A DNA stretch of 64,000 nucleotides from Branchiostoma belcheri (taxonomy: Eukaryota > Chordata > Leptocardii > Amphioxiformes > Branchiostomatidae), in assembly GCF_001625305.1 (NCBI RefSeq), contig NW_017804021.1, positions 569,839 through 633,838 on the forward strand. The letters run 5' to 3'. The notes below the pieces were generated by a model. It saw nothing but the letters and a program-made list of their open reading frames with translations, searched no databases and had not been told where the DNA came from. Positions within the stretch are counted from its first letter, which is position 1. The number at the start of each line of letters is the position of its first letter. Below, piece after piece: positions 13,231 through 25,057 of the stretch. A program made the translations under genes and the position numbers.

Positions 13231-13332
13231 GTAGTCTGGTTGCCATTCTCTGTAGTTACCATCGGCTCTCTATTGTTGCTGGCTACCACAATTGGGAGCA
13301 AGGGGTAACTACAAAGGATGGCAACCAAGCTA
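13231..13332. mobile_element. Foldback element in the PLK4 3' UTR
   Basis: The left arm reads AGTCTGGTTGCCATTCTCTG then TAGTTACC. The right arm is its imperfect inverse, GGTAACTACAAAGGATGGCA then ACCAAGCT. About 100 bp in total. In the transcript this would make a strong hairpin. Confidence 0.65.
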
Positions 13333-13797
13333 TTTGAAAAGTAGGTGTATATTCAGAATCATGTATTGTACCTTATGCAAGCTGGTTTGTAGCCACCTGT
13401 ACAGTGTAACTGGTTTTCCATAATCCCTGTTCTTCCCCATCTTCCCCCCCTTCTTGTGACAGGTACTCGTAAGTGTGTGGAGTCACATCTTTTCAATGTA
13501 TAGTTTAATATCACAAATAGCAAAGAATGCCCGAGAAAAGCTAGTCTTGTTTTATTGTTTTTATCAAAATTTCATATAGTTTGGTGTTCGGGATACGTGG
13601 TGTTATTTTTGTACCAACAAAAGTTCATTAAGACAATATTGTCCTAGTTACAGGTATATTATGGACCAAAGTGTTCTCCTGAATATATGACACTACATTA
13701 ATCTTTTGTTTTAGGGCTATGTTTAATGGGTAAAAATTATTGATTGATAAGTATACAGTACCAGAGGCCACTGTCATCAATTTTTTTATCTAAGATG

Positions 13798-13803
13798 AAT
13801 AAA
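13798..13803 (+). terminator. PLK4 polyadenylation signal AATAAA
   Basis: A canonical AATAAA hexamer about 700 bp after the PLK4 stop codon, followed by A-rich sequence. It is the first hexamer of this exact form after the stop that I noticed. Confidence 0.6.
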
Positions 13804-14434
13804 CTTGAAAAAATTGAAAAAAAAACTGGGGACCTCTTCAGTAAGCTACATGTACAATGAACAAAACATTTTAATTATCATATTGTTTACCAACATAAGT
13901 CACTAGGGAAATCTCAAAATGCAACACAATGTGGTTTATACAGATTCCTAGTTGTCAGCCTTGACAAAATAGATAAAAATCTGCACTTACTAAAACATCT
14001 AATTTTGCTTTTTTTTCACCTTACTGATCTTGTTAGGTTACTTTTTTTCCAACTGCCTGATAGTATAATTATATACATACACAACAAAGCATGTATTGTA
14101 AGGTATTGCTTTGCACTGTCTGCATATATTGTAAGGCATTGCTTTGCAATACAGTGCTTCAAAGAATGGCAAGCCATGCATGCAAATAACCCAATTTCCT
14201 AGCTAATGGAAGAAGGCAGACTGGACAGAAAAGTTTGCTATTTCTTGAAAATCAAAAGTCTAATTTGTGTGCCAGTTTGTTGTATGGCACACTTTGAAGT
14301 TCATGATGAATGATGAAGGAATCCAACAGCCCATCAGAGTCCAGTTCTGGAAGTCCTGTAATACAACCAATGTTGATATTACAACAACTATTCAGACCAT
14401 AGTATGTATGTTTGAGGAAATTTAAGACAAAATA

Positions 14435-14514
14435 TAGCCTGGGTATACGTACCATCCTTATTGGGTATTCACTATCAGAGTGGACATAAACTATCCAGGA
14501 TGGTACCCGGGCTA
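14435..14514. mobile_element. 80-bp foldback element (TAGCCTGGGTA family), copy 1
   Basis: It begins TAGCCTGGGTA and ends TACCCGGGCTA; the arms include ACCATCC and GGATGGT and flank GGACATAAACTA. A second member is at 61383-61472 with the same ends and the same GGACATAAACTAACCAGGAT segment. Two copies 47 kb apart show this is a mobile family, probably a very small MITE. Confidence 0.75.
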
Positions 14515-14691
14515 GACAAAATATTCATCCCTTAGACTTGAATAAATTTCAATGTTTGCCATTCATCTCAAATTTATTCAAGTTGTGGTGCGTAGTCTCT
14601 GAGGAACCAGTTGAAACCTTGGCTCTTGTTAAACAATGGTTATAATTTGCTATTCAGTAAATATGTATTTTACCTCAAACAGGCCTCATGC

Positions 14692-15992
14692 TTAGTCTGG
14701 TTCTTCAGCCTGTAGCCTTGGGAAGTGTTCCCCCTGGGGGACAAAGACAAGCATGTTGTAATTTGATTCCGCTTGTTTCTAGTGATGATATATTAACAAG
14801 AGACACAACATCAGTGATCTTCAAGCAGCTCCTTATGGTCCGACAGTGATTTCCAAGCAATTACATGGTTTGGTCCTGTTTTTGAATGTGTTTTGGCTTA
14901 GCTTTGAAATTCTTACTAAGAAAAAGTCTCAACAGTGATGCAGCTAAGAATGCATCTGTTTGAAAATGTGGCAAGTCAAGAGAGTAGTAACTATAGTTTG
15001 TCCAAGTAATAACTTAAGGAAAAGGTCATACCTCCAAATGGATCATGGCCCTTGGTCCACTGGCAACAGATGTCATGAAGGGCAGCTGGGCTGCAGATGA
15101 ACCTGTGGCAGCTCTGTTGGTGGGTGGCTGGGTGCCATGTTGCTCGTCATGATCCAAAGCTTCTGCCTCTAGCTCTTGTCCCTCCCTTGGTGCATAGTTG
15201 TGGCAAAGGTCTGAGTGGACTGCAGGCTGTGGTTTCGAAGTCTTGTTGGCTTCTAGTGCAGGGGTGGGGCGCACTGTTGGTGGCTTGCCAGAAACTAGAA
15301 AGTTTCCAGGTGCTGGGGTGGCACTCCTCACCGATGGACTGGCAATGGGGGCCAAGTCGGTTGTGGCTGGCAAGTAGGTTGTTTCTCCACCCGGACTGAT
15401 GGACTGTGTTGAGGAAAAGTTATGTTTTAAACAAGCGCTTTTCATTCATGAAAGATACAAAGTAAATTAATGGTGTTGCTCTCAGGTAACATCTAGAAAA
15501 AATTTACTTAATAATACCTGATTGTCTTGGTGGATTCCGATGAAGTCTCCATTGAGCCCATCTTGCCCTCCCAAGACTTGGTCTTGCAGAGGAAGTGCCC
15601 CACCATTGTCTGTGGCTGCTGTCTGGTTGGTGTGAGCAGCTGATGGGTCCCTCTCCACCGGTGCCCCTCTCCTGATGTTGGGGGCATGTTGTTGGGGGTG
15701 GTACTGATTACGCTCCACACATGCCCCAACATCCAGTAGCAGATCCCCTGTGGATTGATGCAGTTTGACGACTCCGTGAAGCAAGCGATTTGGCTCAAAC
15801 TGTCCTTGCTCCGTGCTTGGTAGCTCTGCTCTGATGGCCGATGCGTCTTGCATGATCTTGTTTATCTGTAACTCCAGAGCCCTTGATGTTGCCCATTCTT
15901 GTCGCTGCTGCAGAGCACCGACCTCTTGGGTTGGCTGGTTAAGTTGTAGTTCTTCTTCTGCCATGATGTTGAAACTGGACACCTGGCGTGGT
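14692..15992 (-). CDS. Unrecognised gene, last three coding exons
   Basis: Exons on the minus strand: 15992-15518, 15403-15032 and 14733-14692, with CAG acceptors, GTATTA and GTATGA donors, and phase-0 junctions. If translation starts at the ATG at 15964, the product is 286 aa: MAEEELQLNQPTQEV, then a helical, probably coiled stretch, then a Pro/Ser/Thr/Gln-rich disordered region, ending EGEHFPRLQAEEPD. The frame is also open upstream of that ATG to the acceptor, so this ATG may be internal and the 5' exons may be those at 18053-18852. I do not recognise the family. Context gives no hint: it sits tail-to-tail with PLK4. Confidence 0.6.
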
Positions 15993-16373
15993 CTGACAAG
16001 TAAACATACAGAAACAACTTTTAAGGGGGCACACCCCAGTTTATTTGGCGTCTCTTATCGAAGCTGCACACCCTCAAATCTAGAAAATGCTATGCAATAA
16101 CAAGATAGTTGTTTAAAGTCTCCCATATGCAAAATAAGTTCAACAATGATTTTGCAAAACACAAAATTTGTACAGTTGGAGTAAAATCTAAAATGTTCAT
16201 TGGCAGTCAAAAAAGTTACAATTGTTCCAGTATTATAAAAATGTGGAAATAACTCTCAATAGCAGCTGATGGGGTGTGATTGTCATGATTTCATAATGAA
16301 ATGGTGAAATGTTGAAATTGTACTTCACAAGTTAAATACTTTCTATGACATTAGCAATGCTCTAAGCCTCTTA

Positions 16374-16751
16374 AGGCCACACCAATTTAATTTGTTGGTT
16401 CTCGGATTTTTTCAGAAAAAATATGAAGCGACAGGGCGAAAAAAAATAAAAATAAAAACAGGTCTAAGCATCCTATTATAGGCTTAAATGCTACAAAATG
16501 AGCCATGAAGTCAACACAAAAGGCTGGGTTAAAATTTAAACATTGAATTTTGAACTTTTAATCAAACCACTGCAATGATAGATGGGAAAACTGTAACAAC
16601 TAGGAAGAAAAGGACTTTCCTCAACTGTTGGGGGGCAAAACATGAGCATTTTTTAGTTGATTCAGGACCAGAATCAATTTTTTTTTTTTTGCAAATCAGA
16701 AAAAAACGAAGAGGCGAATCCGAGAACCAACAAATTAAATTGGTGTGGCCT
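16374..16751. mobile_element. MITE with 35-bp near-perfect terminal inverted repeats
   Basis: The left end is AGGCCACACCAATTTAATTT then GTTGGTTCTCGGATT. The right end is its exact inverse, AATCCGAGAACCAAC then AAATTAAATTGGTGTGGCCT. The interior is A/T-rich without coding capacity. A fragment of the same element (right end plus its GCAAATCAGAAAAA run) is at 39936-39985. It lies between the two parts of the unrecognised minus-strand gene. Confidence 0.85.
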
Positions 16752-17280
16752 AAATTACATGCATCTAAACCAAAACACAGCCTGCAAACAGATCAAACAG
16801 ATTAACACCCACTACTTCCCCCCTCCCTCCCTTGTCACTCCCCTCGGCAATGTTTTTCTCAAAGAAACAGCCCCTGGCAGTATCATTTTAAGTAAACAAA
16901 CGGAACCTGAGTTACTCTTTAGCAATTAATGAGTCTGAGTGTAACTGAGTTTTACTGAGTTTGTAGAGCAAAAGTTTGTTCTCACCTAGTACATTTCAAT
17001 AGTTACCCTGGTCTTAATTTTTGCCGTATACACAGGCTCATGGGAAGGCTGTGAGTTTTGTGACGTCATATAGGTATCATGCATGCACGCCATCTTGCGG
17101 AAACAATGATTCAAAATAACTACTCCGCTATGGGGAATGTTTACATTAAGACATGCTAAATGAGTTTGGTTGATAAATTTGGTTATCTGATTATACGTCA
17201 GGATTTGAACTGAACCCTGACACTACTGTGTTCTGTCTCTGACAATGGAAATTTGATACACTTGAAAGAGTTTTTTCTGT

Positions 17281-17500
17281 AATGAAATGTACAAAGTGTA
17301 GCTTCTATGAAAGTTCATCTGTGTTGGTAGTAATCATAGCAAAACGTAGAACTTTATTCCAAAACAAGGATTACACAGAGATCAAATTTTCGACGACCAC
17401 TGTCGCCTTCATCAGGATAATTAATGACCAATCACTTCAAAACGTAATCTTGCAAGAGTTAGGATACAGCTTATTCACACGACACTTAACTGATTCATGA
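17281..17500. repeat. Probable retroelement-derived fragment
   Basis: The minus strand reads CCTGATGAAGGCGACAGTGG then TCGTCGAAA (near 17387-17416). A similar motif stands on the plus strand at 37431-37462. The motif combines a CUGANGA-like box, a short self-complementary stem and GAAA, which resembles the core of hammerhead-type motifs reported in Penelope-like retroelements. The assignment is tentative. No protein homology was found. Confidence 0.3.
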
Positions 17501-18052
17501 CGTAAGCAATTGATCAGTGTAAAGTGTAGCTACGTTTAAGTTTAAGAAGCTACATTTAAGTTTAAAGTACATGTTTTTGCAGATAGCATTATACTAATCT
17601 GTTGATATAGCAATTCTGTATAGTATATCCTTTCAAATCTGAGTTTTCTACTTGAGAAAATTGCAGTAAATGGAGACTTTGACCAAACAGCAAAATTTAC
17701 ACTGTCCCATTAAAAGGTAAAATCAAACACCCTGTTTTGTTTCCTGAAAGCCCTTTGCCAGCGATACAACACAACAAATAAAACACAATCCACCACACAT
17801 TTGACAATTGACTGCTTGATAGTTTTGGGGGGTTGTGAAAGCGTAACAGTTTGTTACTACCGTTTCAAAACATGTTTCACTTACCTTGGCTTAACTGGAA
17901 ACAATATTGTAAAAGAATATTAAGTGTCATGCCTGAATTTCAGTTATATCAGGTAGAGAATGACAAACTCTTTGAGTTATTGGAAATTTGCATGCACACA
18001 TTTCACTAGCATTCACTAGCTGCAATTGAAAAGATCAGGCAAGTGTTCCTAC

Positions 18053-18852
18053 CTGATTCTGCAGTGTAGGGGCTCCAGTGGTGGCCACTATCCTTGCATG
18101 GTGTCGTGCAATTCTTCTGATCTTCCATACTTGCACACATAGCAAGATTGTTGAAGATGACATTATGTCCTTTAATTCACTCTTGGTTACATGAAGTTTC
18201 AGCAACTTTCTACACAACTGCAACACAGTCCATAGTAAGCTGAAACATCAGCTCTCCAAAGACGGAAACTACGTCCAGATCCTCCATTCCTTGTGAAATC
18301 TTGAGGATCCAGTTCTGGTATAGTGTCCTGTCCAGTATTCCACTTGTTGTGACTTAAGCATGATGATTTCCATTTCATCACAGCTGAGTGAAAATCCATT
18401 CTCTGTTGTACATGTGGCTGCCCAATGTTCAGGGAGACTTTCCTCAGTAATTAGTACCATGGTTGATCTGCAGAATAGAAAGACCATAATCCTTGAGCAT
18501 TTATATTTTGAACTTCAAATGAAACAGCTGCAATAATTAAGTAATAGAACAAAACAACATAATGTACTTCTTTTTCCAATTATATATTAATCATATCAAT
18601 AATTTTATCAGGTTAAAACAACTATAACACATATATATAGTATAATCATGTCTTTCACTTGCTTAATATGTTTTGATGTTTCTGGAGTTCTGCTTCTCCA
18701 TTGGCTAGATATTGCGTTGAGAAGCAGTACTCAGAAACTCTAAGGAAGGTGTCTGATTTTTTTTTCACATTCTTTTTATTCAAGTCTAAAGAATCTTTAA
18801 TATGTATAATGCCCTGCACAGATTTGAGTAATTTTGCCCTCGTGTGTTCCAT
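18053..18852 (-). CDS. Tentative 5' exons of the minus-strand gene, frame disrupted
   Basis: A first exon 18852-18659 starts MEHTRAKLLKSVQGIIHI, and a second begins at a CAG acceptor at 18467 (in-phase join, STMVLITEESLPEHW). Near 18275-18225 the frame is broken. The last part, KLLKLHVTKSELKDIM... to TLQNQ, ends at a clean GTAGGA donor (exon end 18053). A better-looking upstream continuation (MEDLDVVSVFGELMF) is in a different frame. The pattern LLKLHVT---LK...KIRR faintly resembles TFIIS N-terminal or IBD-type helical bundles; that is weak. A frameshift in the assembly, a short missed intron, or pseudogenisation could each explain it. Confidence 0.35.
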
Positions 18853-19593
18853 GTAAACATGTTTTAAGGCTGTGATTCATGTACCTGACACTAGGTGGCG
18901 CTGGCATAAATACCCACTGAGGCAGTGACTACAAACAAACACAAGATGCAGCCACACCTGTGTTCAGGTGTTGGGTCAAAGGTTACAACTGCATGTTAAA
19001 GGAATACTTCAACAAATTCTAACAATTCAAAACTGTTTGCCATCTTCTTGAAGAATCAGAGGATAAGGTCTGTCATCCTGAATGCTGTGCTGGTGCCACA
19101 TATAAGATCATATAAGGAGAAATAAGACATTCCTTCATTAAGGTGAGTTGCACATCTTGTTTAAGAGTCTTATTTGACCAGTAGGTACTGGTGTTTAACC
19201 ATTCTATAATAGTGTTTGTGTTGGAAATGTGGGTCAGTTTTGGACACAGCTTTAGACATGTTAACTCATAGAATCTTGTATTGAGTAGCTTTTAATTAGG
19301 GTCAGCTATCTGAGCCATTGGAGTAATATTTTTGGATTGCTATTTATTGTTCATATGGTCAGATTCTTAACAGTTGCCAAGAGAATTTAGCATTGATTTG
19401 TACACAAGATTAAGGAGTGACACCAGTGACCACATATTTATTGCTAAAGATAAATGAATACTAGTAGCTGACTATCTTGGGTACTTGTCCTGTGATTGTA
19501 CCTGTTATTTGGTGAACAATGTTTGTTGCATAACAATTTCAAAACATAGTTATATTACAAATGCAGGGCTTGAAATACCACCTGCATAATTAT

Positions 19594-19935
19594 GCAGGTT
19601 AGTGCAGGTAAAACTTGGAGCTGTGCAGGCCAGTATTTCTGATGTCTACCTGCACCTAACCTGCACTGGTCCATGTACTGGGTATGTGCAGGTTAATGCA
19701 GGTAAAATTGGAGCTGTGCAGGTATTTCTGATGTCTACCTGCACCTAACCTGCACTGGTCCATGTACTGGGTATATGCAGGTTATTGCAGGTAAAATTGG
19801 AGCTGTGCAGGTACTTCTGATGTCTATCTGCACCTAACCTGCACTGGTCCACGTACTGGGTATATGCAGGTTAGTGCAGGTAAAATTGGAACTGTGCAGG
19901 TATTTCTGCCTACCTGCACCTAACCTGCATGGCTG
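19594..19935. repeat. Tandem array, four units of about 89 bp
   Basis: Units begin GCAGGTTAGTGCAGGTAAAA at 19594, 19688, 19777 and 19866 (spacing 94, 89, 89; last unit shortened). Each contains CTGATGTCTACCTGCACCTA and TGCACTGGTCCATGTACTGG. The array starts just after the family head GGGCTTGAAATACCACCTGC. The same family occurs as single copies at 425-975 and 62115-62260. Confidence 0.9.
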
Positions 19936-20984
19936 AAAAAAAATATTTTGAACGCTGCAAATTGTGTTTTTATATTAGGCCAAGTTAGGGTTATGATCAC
20001 TTTGGAAGAAGGGAGGCTTAGAAAAAAATTTTTAAAAATGAAATATCTCAGCCTTCAAATTTCCCCCCCTGCAAATTACCACGTTTTGATACCTAGATGG
20101 GGATATTTGATATGTGGGCGGCCCAAGTACATGCAGCAATGTTTGGACGGGTGCTATGGCTAACTGTTTCTAGCTGTGGGGACTATAAGCCCTTATATAT
20201 ATGTATCAGGATTATTAAGTACAATTCTGAAGATATGACTTTTGCATTTTAGACGAAAATTAATTGATACTATAGAGTGAAATTAGAAACCCTACTGAAC
20301 TGAAAGAGAACGGAAAGACCTGAAAAAACAAAGGCACCTGACAGAAGAAAAAGTTTTTGGGCTAGATGAATGGAAGGGCCAATTTAAAATTCACTTTAAA
20401 GAGCAAAAGAAATATGTATTGGTGGTCATTTTATTCGTCTTCAAATGCATGAGATACATGTAGTACATGAAGTAGAGCTGATTAAAAAAAAGGCAGCCAC
20501 ACACTACATTATCATTAGCCTAGGTACCAAACGATTGCTTAGTCTTCTATTGCCGTCGTTGTGAGCGAAGAAACCTAAAACCTCCCCGACGCGTGGTATG
20601 GTTTGGCGGTCCGAAACGCTCTCAGCGCCGAAGAGATAGCGCTGAGCTCACGGCGGTCTGGTTACCAGGCTACGTTATTAGCCTGTGAACACAAGCTCTT
20701 TGTCCGGCGCTCAAGGATCAGCAAACTAATTATAACATACAGTGATAGATTTGTAATTTAGTGAGGAAGGCGAAAAGCGAGGTTCTGTCAGGCTAACTAC
20801 ATTATTCAATAGCTGACAAAACCTTCGAATTCGCGAGGGTGAAGCGCCCTTTATCCACCTTGCAAAATATGTAAAATTCACTTTGCAAAATATGTAAAAA
20901 TTCAGGAAACCATGGTATAGAGCTATGTATATTATATTAAACCTCATTGCATAAAGCAAAGCAAGCTGGCAACCCTGTTAAAGT

Positions 20985-21110
20985 TTTTATGAAATAAAGA
21001 CTAAGCTTTAACTTTTAGACTACAGAAACTAGACTTTCTGTAGTCTAAAAAGTGTTGGTCTTTATTTCATAATGACTTGTACCAACACATATGGACTTTC
21101 ATGCTGTTAA
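20985..21110. mobile_element. Foldback insertion flanked by TGTTAAAGTTTTT repeats
   Basis: The palindromic arms ATGAAATAAAGAC...TTTTAGACTACAGAAA and TTTCTGTAGTCTAAAA...GTCTTTATTTCAT sit between two copies of CTGTTAAAGTTTTT (about 20974 and 21107). The flanking repeats look like a target-site duplication or like the broken halves of one local repeat unit. The uninterrupted form of that unit is seen in the second local copy near 21329. Confidence 0.6.
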
Positions 21111-21465
21111 AGTTTTTCTATATCACTTACTACTAGCTAGCTGTTGCCAAGTATTAAAGGTTATTCTAATCAGTGAAAAAAAGACTCAAGGATTTGGGGC
21201 CGTTTCTAATGTGTGCCGCACAGTTTAAATGCGTGCTTGGTTTGGGGGTCCCTGGATCAACCGCCTTGGAGTCTATGAAAAAATGCCACTAGGATTTTAG
21301 CACAAGAGCAACGCGAGCTGGCAACGCTGTTAAAGTTTATTTTCTATATCATTTACTTCTAGCTAGCTGTTGCCAAGTATTAAAGCTTACTTTAATCGGT
21401 GAAAAAAGAAGTTGGGGCCGCTTCATCTCGTCTGTCGCACAGGTTTGGGTGCGTGTTTGGTTTGG
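21096..21465. repeat. Diverged local tandem duplication, two copies
   Basis: Strings such as CTAGCTAGCTGTTGCCAAGT, TTAAAG.TTA.T.TAATC and TTGGGGCCG recur about 230 bp apart (first copy from about 21117, second from about 21340). Each is preceded by CTGGCAAC.CTGTTAAAGTTT. Divergence is roughly 10 to 15 percent by eye. No coding function seen. Confidence 0.7.
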
Positions 21466-22410
21466 GCCCCCCAGGCCAACAGTACCGTCGGAATCGCATG
21501 CTGCAGTTACTATTGGCGCACCTGTCTATACAAAAATATCAATAGCCTTTCAGCACAACGGACGTTGTTATAGGTAGTCAAAATTCACCATTCAATATAC
21601 TTAACGAAATCAGAAGAAGCATTATCCAGATTGCTCAGAACCTTTGTCCCTTTTTACATGCGGGTGGAACGTTTACCCCGTGGGGCAGAAGTGACGTGGA
21701 TCACCTTTACGTGACATCGGTACCTTAGAGCTTTGTTTGTGCTACTAGCTGCATGAGGCCCACCAAAGGGGATTTTACATTTACGTACAATACACAACGC
21801 CTACAGCTTGACTGCCATGATATCCATACCTCACTCTACCTGTCGCTCCGCCGTACATACCCATAGTTCGACCCAGCAGTATATATAGTAATCGTTACCA
21901 ATTTTGGTGTAAAACTTTATGTGCATACTCTACACGACTGGTTGACACGTTTTTTATGTTAAAATTTTGAATATTTGGGCGTACAACATAAGAAAACTCT
22001 GTGTGTTTAAAGGACCTCGGCGCTCTCTACGCTCCGTACACTCGTAGGTTTTCTGATTCTGTCAGCTCCAGAAATCCCAAATACTTTTCGTTATTTTACA
22101 ATAGGATGGATACTGAATTTATGACGGGTCCTAACTTTAAAAAGACGTTTAAGTTTACAATGACGGGGAGGAAAATCGCAGTCGTTCTAAGGCCGATACT
22201 GCTTATACTTGCCGTGTGGGGTAGAGAAATATCAGGCATGCCTCATCATTGTACTGTGTGTAATTTAAACTTTCAAACTTTATTGTGCAATCAACTTGGT
22301 AGTCACAACGACTAAATTGCGCTGATTTTACAGTACATGTACATTTGTAAAAGAACAATTCGTTTAAAAGATCATTAGCGTTAAAAACAATAAAACATTA
22401 TACAAGAATA

Positions 22411-22715
22411 TTAAAATCTGCACACAGCAACAACGACAATGTACACACAGAGACTTGAAGGCTTTACATCATCATACAGAGTTCTAGGGATAAATGAGTT
22501 CTTGTGTCTGTTAGATCTTCTAACAGGTGGTTTCAGTCCCACACAGTGGCGAAGGTTGTAGAACACCTTACAATGTAGAGTTTTTAACACTCCACTACCT
22601 GTACCGGGCGCATGAACTGTCTGCAGGGATTTGTATGTGGGGTCATTCATACAAATGCGCTGCAGCTCGCGTAGAGATTTCAGAATGGTTACTCATAGCG
22701 ACTCAGTAACAAAGA
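22411..22715 (-). pseudogene. Non-LTR retrotransposon (LINE) C-terminal fragment
   Basis: On the minus strand the frame reads LRELQRICMNDPTYKSLQ, then later PVRRSNRHKNSFIPRTLYDD. The pattern R-S-x-R-x-K-N-S-F-I-P is typical of the extreme C terminus of reverse transcriptases of CR1/Jockey-like LINEs. Only the tail is present, so this is a dead 5'-truncated copy. Confidence 0.6.
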
Positions 22716-24462
22716 GTGCATTGCAGTCCGTTTTTTTTTTGGGGGGGGGGTAGAACGTGACACCATACAGTGATAGATTTGTAATTTAGGTTTCTAATAA
22801 TGTGCTAATAATGCGACATTTTAAAAGCTTTGTCACGGCAAAAGAAAAAGAGATCGGTAGTATGATTATGGCGGCAAGCACCGAATCTTGAACGGAAAAT
22901 AAATACGACACATTACGTTTTACCATGAATATCTGCTAGTTTTCTTCTTGTACCACATGAACAAAATGTTGAGCATGTTTGCTGCATAGTCCAGTCTTCA
23001 ACTTAGTGAAGTTCGACACGCAAACTGAAAAAGAAAGATAAGAATTTCCTGATCACGACAAACATTGTTAGGTTTGTGCATGTTGCACAGAGTGCATGTT
23101 GGTGAAATTGTCTTCACCACGACGGTGCACAAACGTGTGCACATGCTAGGGACACAAAGTTTGTGAGTTTTTGTTTGTTTGTTTGTTTGTTTGATTACAC
23201 CAGTGGGTTGGGCAGATTTTACCCATTTTAGGCCATCCTCAAGGATTTTTTGATGAAAGTTTCCGGCCGCCAGTTGAAAAAAGAACGGGTGCAGGTGGAG
23301 CCGGGTGGAGCGCGTAGCGGTGGAGACTGAGCGACGGCGGTGCCGCGGGAGCAAGTTGTGAACAGTCCGAGCCCTGTGCAGGCTGAAACAAAAACCTCGA
23401 AAATGCATTTTAGGCTGTTCCTCGGTTTGGATCAGTAAAATCCGTGGACGAAATCTGATTCTTCAATTCAGTACAATTCTTTTACATTCCACTTGGTAAG
23501 AGGTTCAGAGGACGACATTCGCGCCGCCATGTTTGTACATGTACTTTACCTGTACGCATCACTGAGGTGGCGATAAAGTTGTGTACGTGTAGATTTGTGT
23601 ACATGTAACTTGGTGTGTGACTCTCTACTCACTATTAAGTCTGAGGCAAGGTATATTGATAATTTCTGATTTATATGACTGCGACCTTACGAAGTACTGT
23701 TGGTGATATGTGGATCTTAATTGTGTCACATGTTAACTCATGGCAGTTATGGCGGGAACCCTGCCTTTGTCAGGAACTTCCCCTCCTAGAGCTACAAAGT
23801 AATGCATGGGGTGATCATGATCCTCGATCATGTATGTCCATGCAGTACAGTAACCGTTTTATCCTACAGAATATATCAGGTATATAATGTCCTTGCTAAT
23901 AGGGATACAAAATAACACCATTGAGTATGATGAGTAAAGTGTCCCAACTGCCCTACACCAAATCTCTGAGCCATAGCAAGAGGAATTTTTTTGGCAGTAT
24001 ATAAATGTCAAAATTGTTCTGTACATGTATTTCGGTTCTGTCAACATGTTTTTTTTCCACAATAGGACGTTGACGATGATGCTATACGAAGGCTACACAG
24101 AGAAAATTGTGTGTGTGTGAAGCACACACAACGGCTTGTACAAGATGTGTCTGACCAGTGACGTACACGTCGTACTTGTTCCATGCGGGCACTTCTGTTG
24201 CTATGTATATAGTCGAGGGTTGCAGATTCAATGTGCAAGGAAAAGCATTTTTTCACCACATTTTAAGACGTTTAAATATGTAGGGTAGATTGTTGATATT
24301 TTGTTTAGCACGGGTAGGCAAAGTAGTTCGTGTACGAGCAATCATGCGTAGAATTTACAGACTTGACTTTTGGGTGGGCAAAGAGTTCGAGAATGTATGA
24401 CACAGTACTATTATACTGGAAAGTGAGCCAAACTTAGTAAACCATACGGCCGAAAGATGATC

Positions 24463-24570
24463 AGGGTTGTACAGGGTTTACACTTACTATACATTATGCG
24501 CAGCGGGTACAAGATGTGCGCCCGGATATACCTGAACGGAGACGGGATGGGAAAAACAAGCCATTTGTCC
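24463..24570 (+). pseudogene. Orphan TRAF-type MATH domain fragment
   Basis: The frame reads MRSGYKMCARIYLNGDGMGK followed by TSHLSE. The GYKMC-R-YLNGDG-G---HLS motif is the hallmark of the MATH/TRAF-C domain of TRAF adaptor proteins. The expected continuation (the FFV-M-GE-D--L-WPF block) is absent after 24570, and no upstream TRAF exon is visible. It is best read as a remnant of a duplicated TRAF gene, or as a lone exon of an unseen gene. Confidence 0.55.
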
Positions 24571-25057
24571 GAGTATGCTACTAGTATATCTCTGTTGTTT
24601 AAGGTTACTCGTTCTGCTACCTCTGTTTTGAAATCCAGCTATCTTACCTGTCTTAGAATTGTACTATTTCAATATTTTCATAATGTGATATCAATTTTAG
24701 CGGGCCAAGTTCTGGTGTATGATTATGATTGTTCCTTACAAATTACACCGTAGAAAATGGAAGTACTTGGCACATATTTTCTTCACACAATACAGTACAT
24801 GTACTACAGCTCTCTAAACAATACCTACCTTTTCTGTCCTCTGGTGTGTCCTACCTAGAAGGTTACATCGGCGTGTACAACATGTAGTCCATAACGCCGT
24901 ACTGTAAGGTTCCCAAAATCACATAAAAAAAGCACATAATCTAATAGGGCAACTCTGTCAATAGGCACCAGGTCTACGAGCTCTATATATAATCAGCAGT
25001 CCTGAGTCACCAACTCATTTACATTACAGCGTCGTGTGTGCGCAGGACCAATCCGAA

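Larger units (their letters stand above)
13095..14434 (+). other. PLK4 3' UTR and spacer to the next gene
   Basis: After the TAG at 13092-13094, the presumed 3' UTR runs to a polyadenylation signal AATAAA at 13798-13803. A-rich sequence follows at about 13806-13826. A foldback element interrupts the UTR at 13231-13332. Beyond the signal I see no gene down to the minus-strand gene whose stop is at 14692; short open frames there have no recognisable similarity. Confidence 0.6.

Noticed and set aside
22001-22315. 104-codon frame with a hydrophobic stretch
   Set aside because: No similarity recognised, no splice context, and located in repeat-rich DNA; could be chance.
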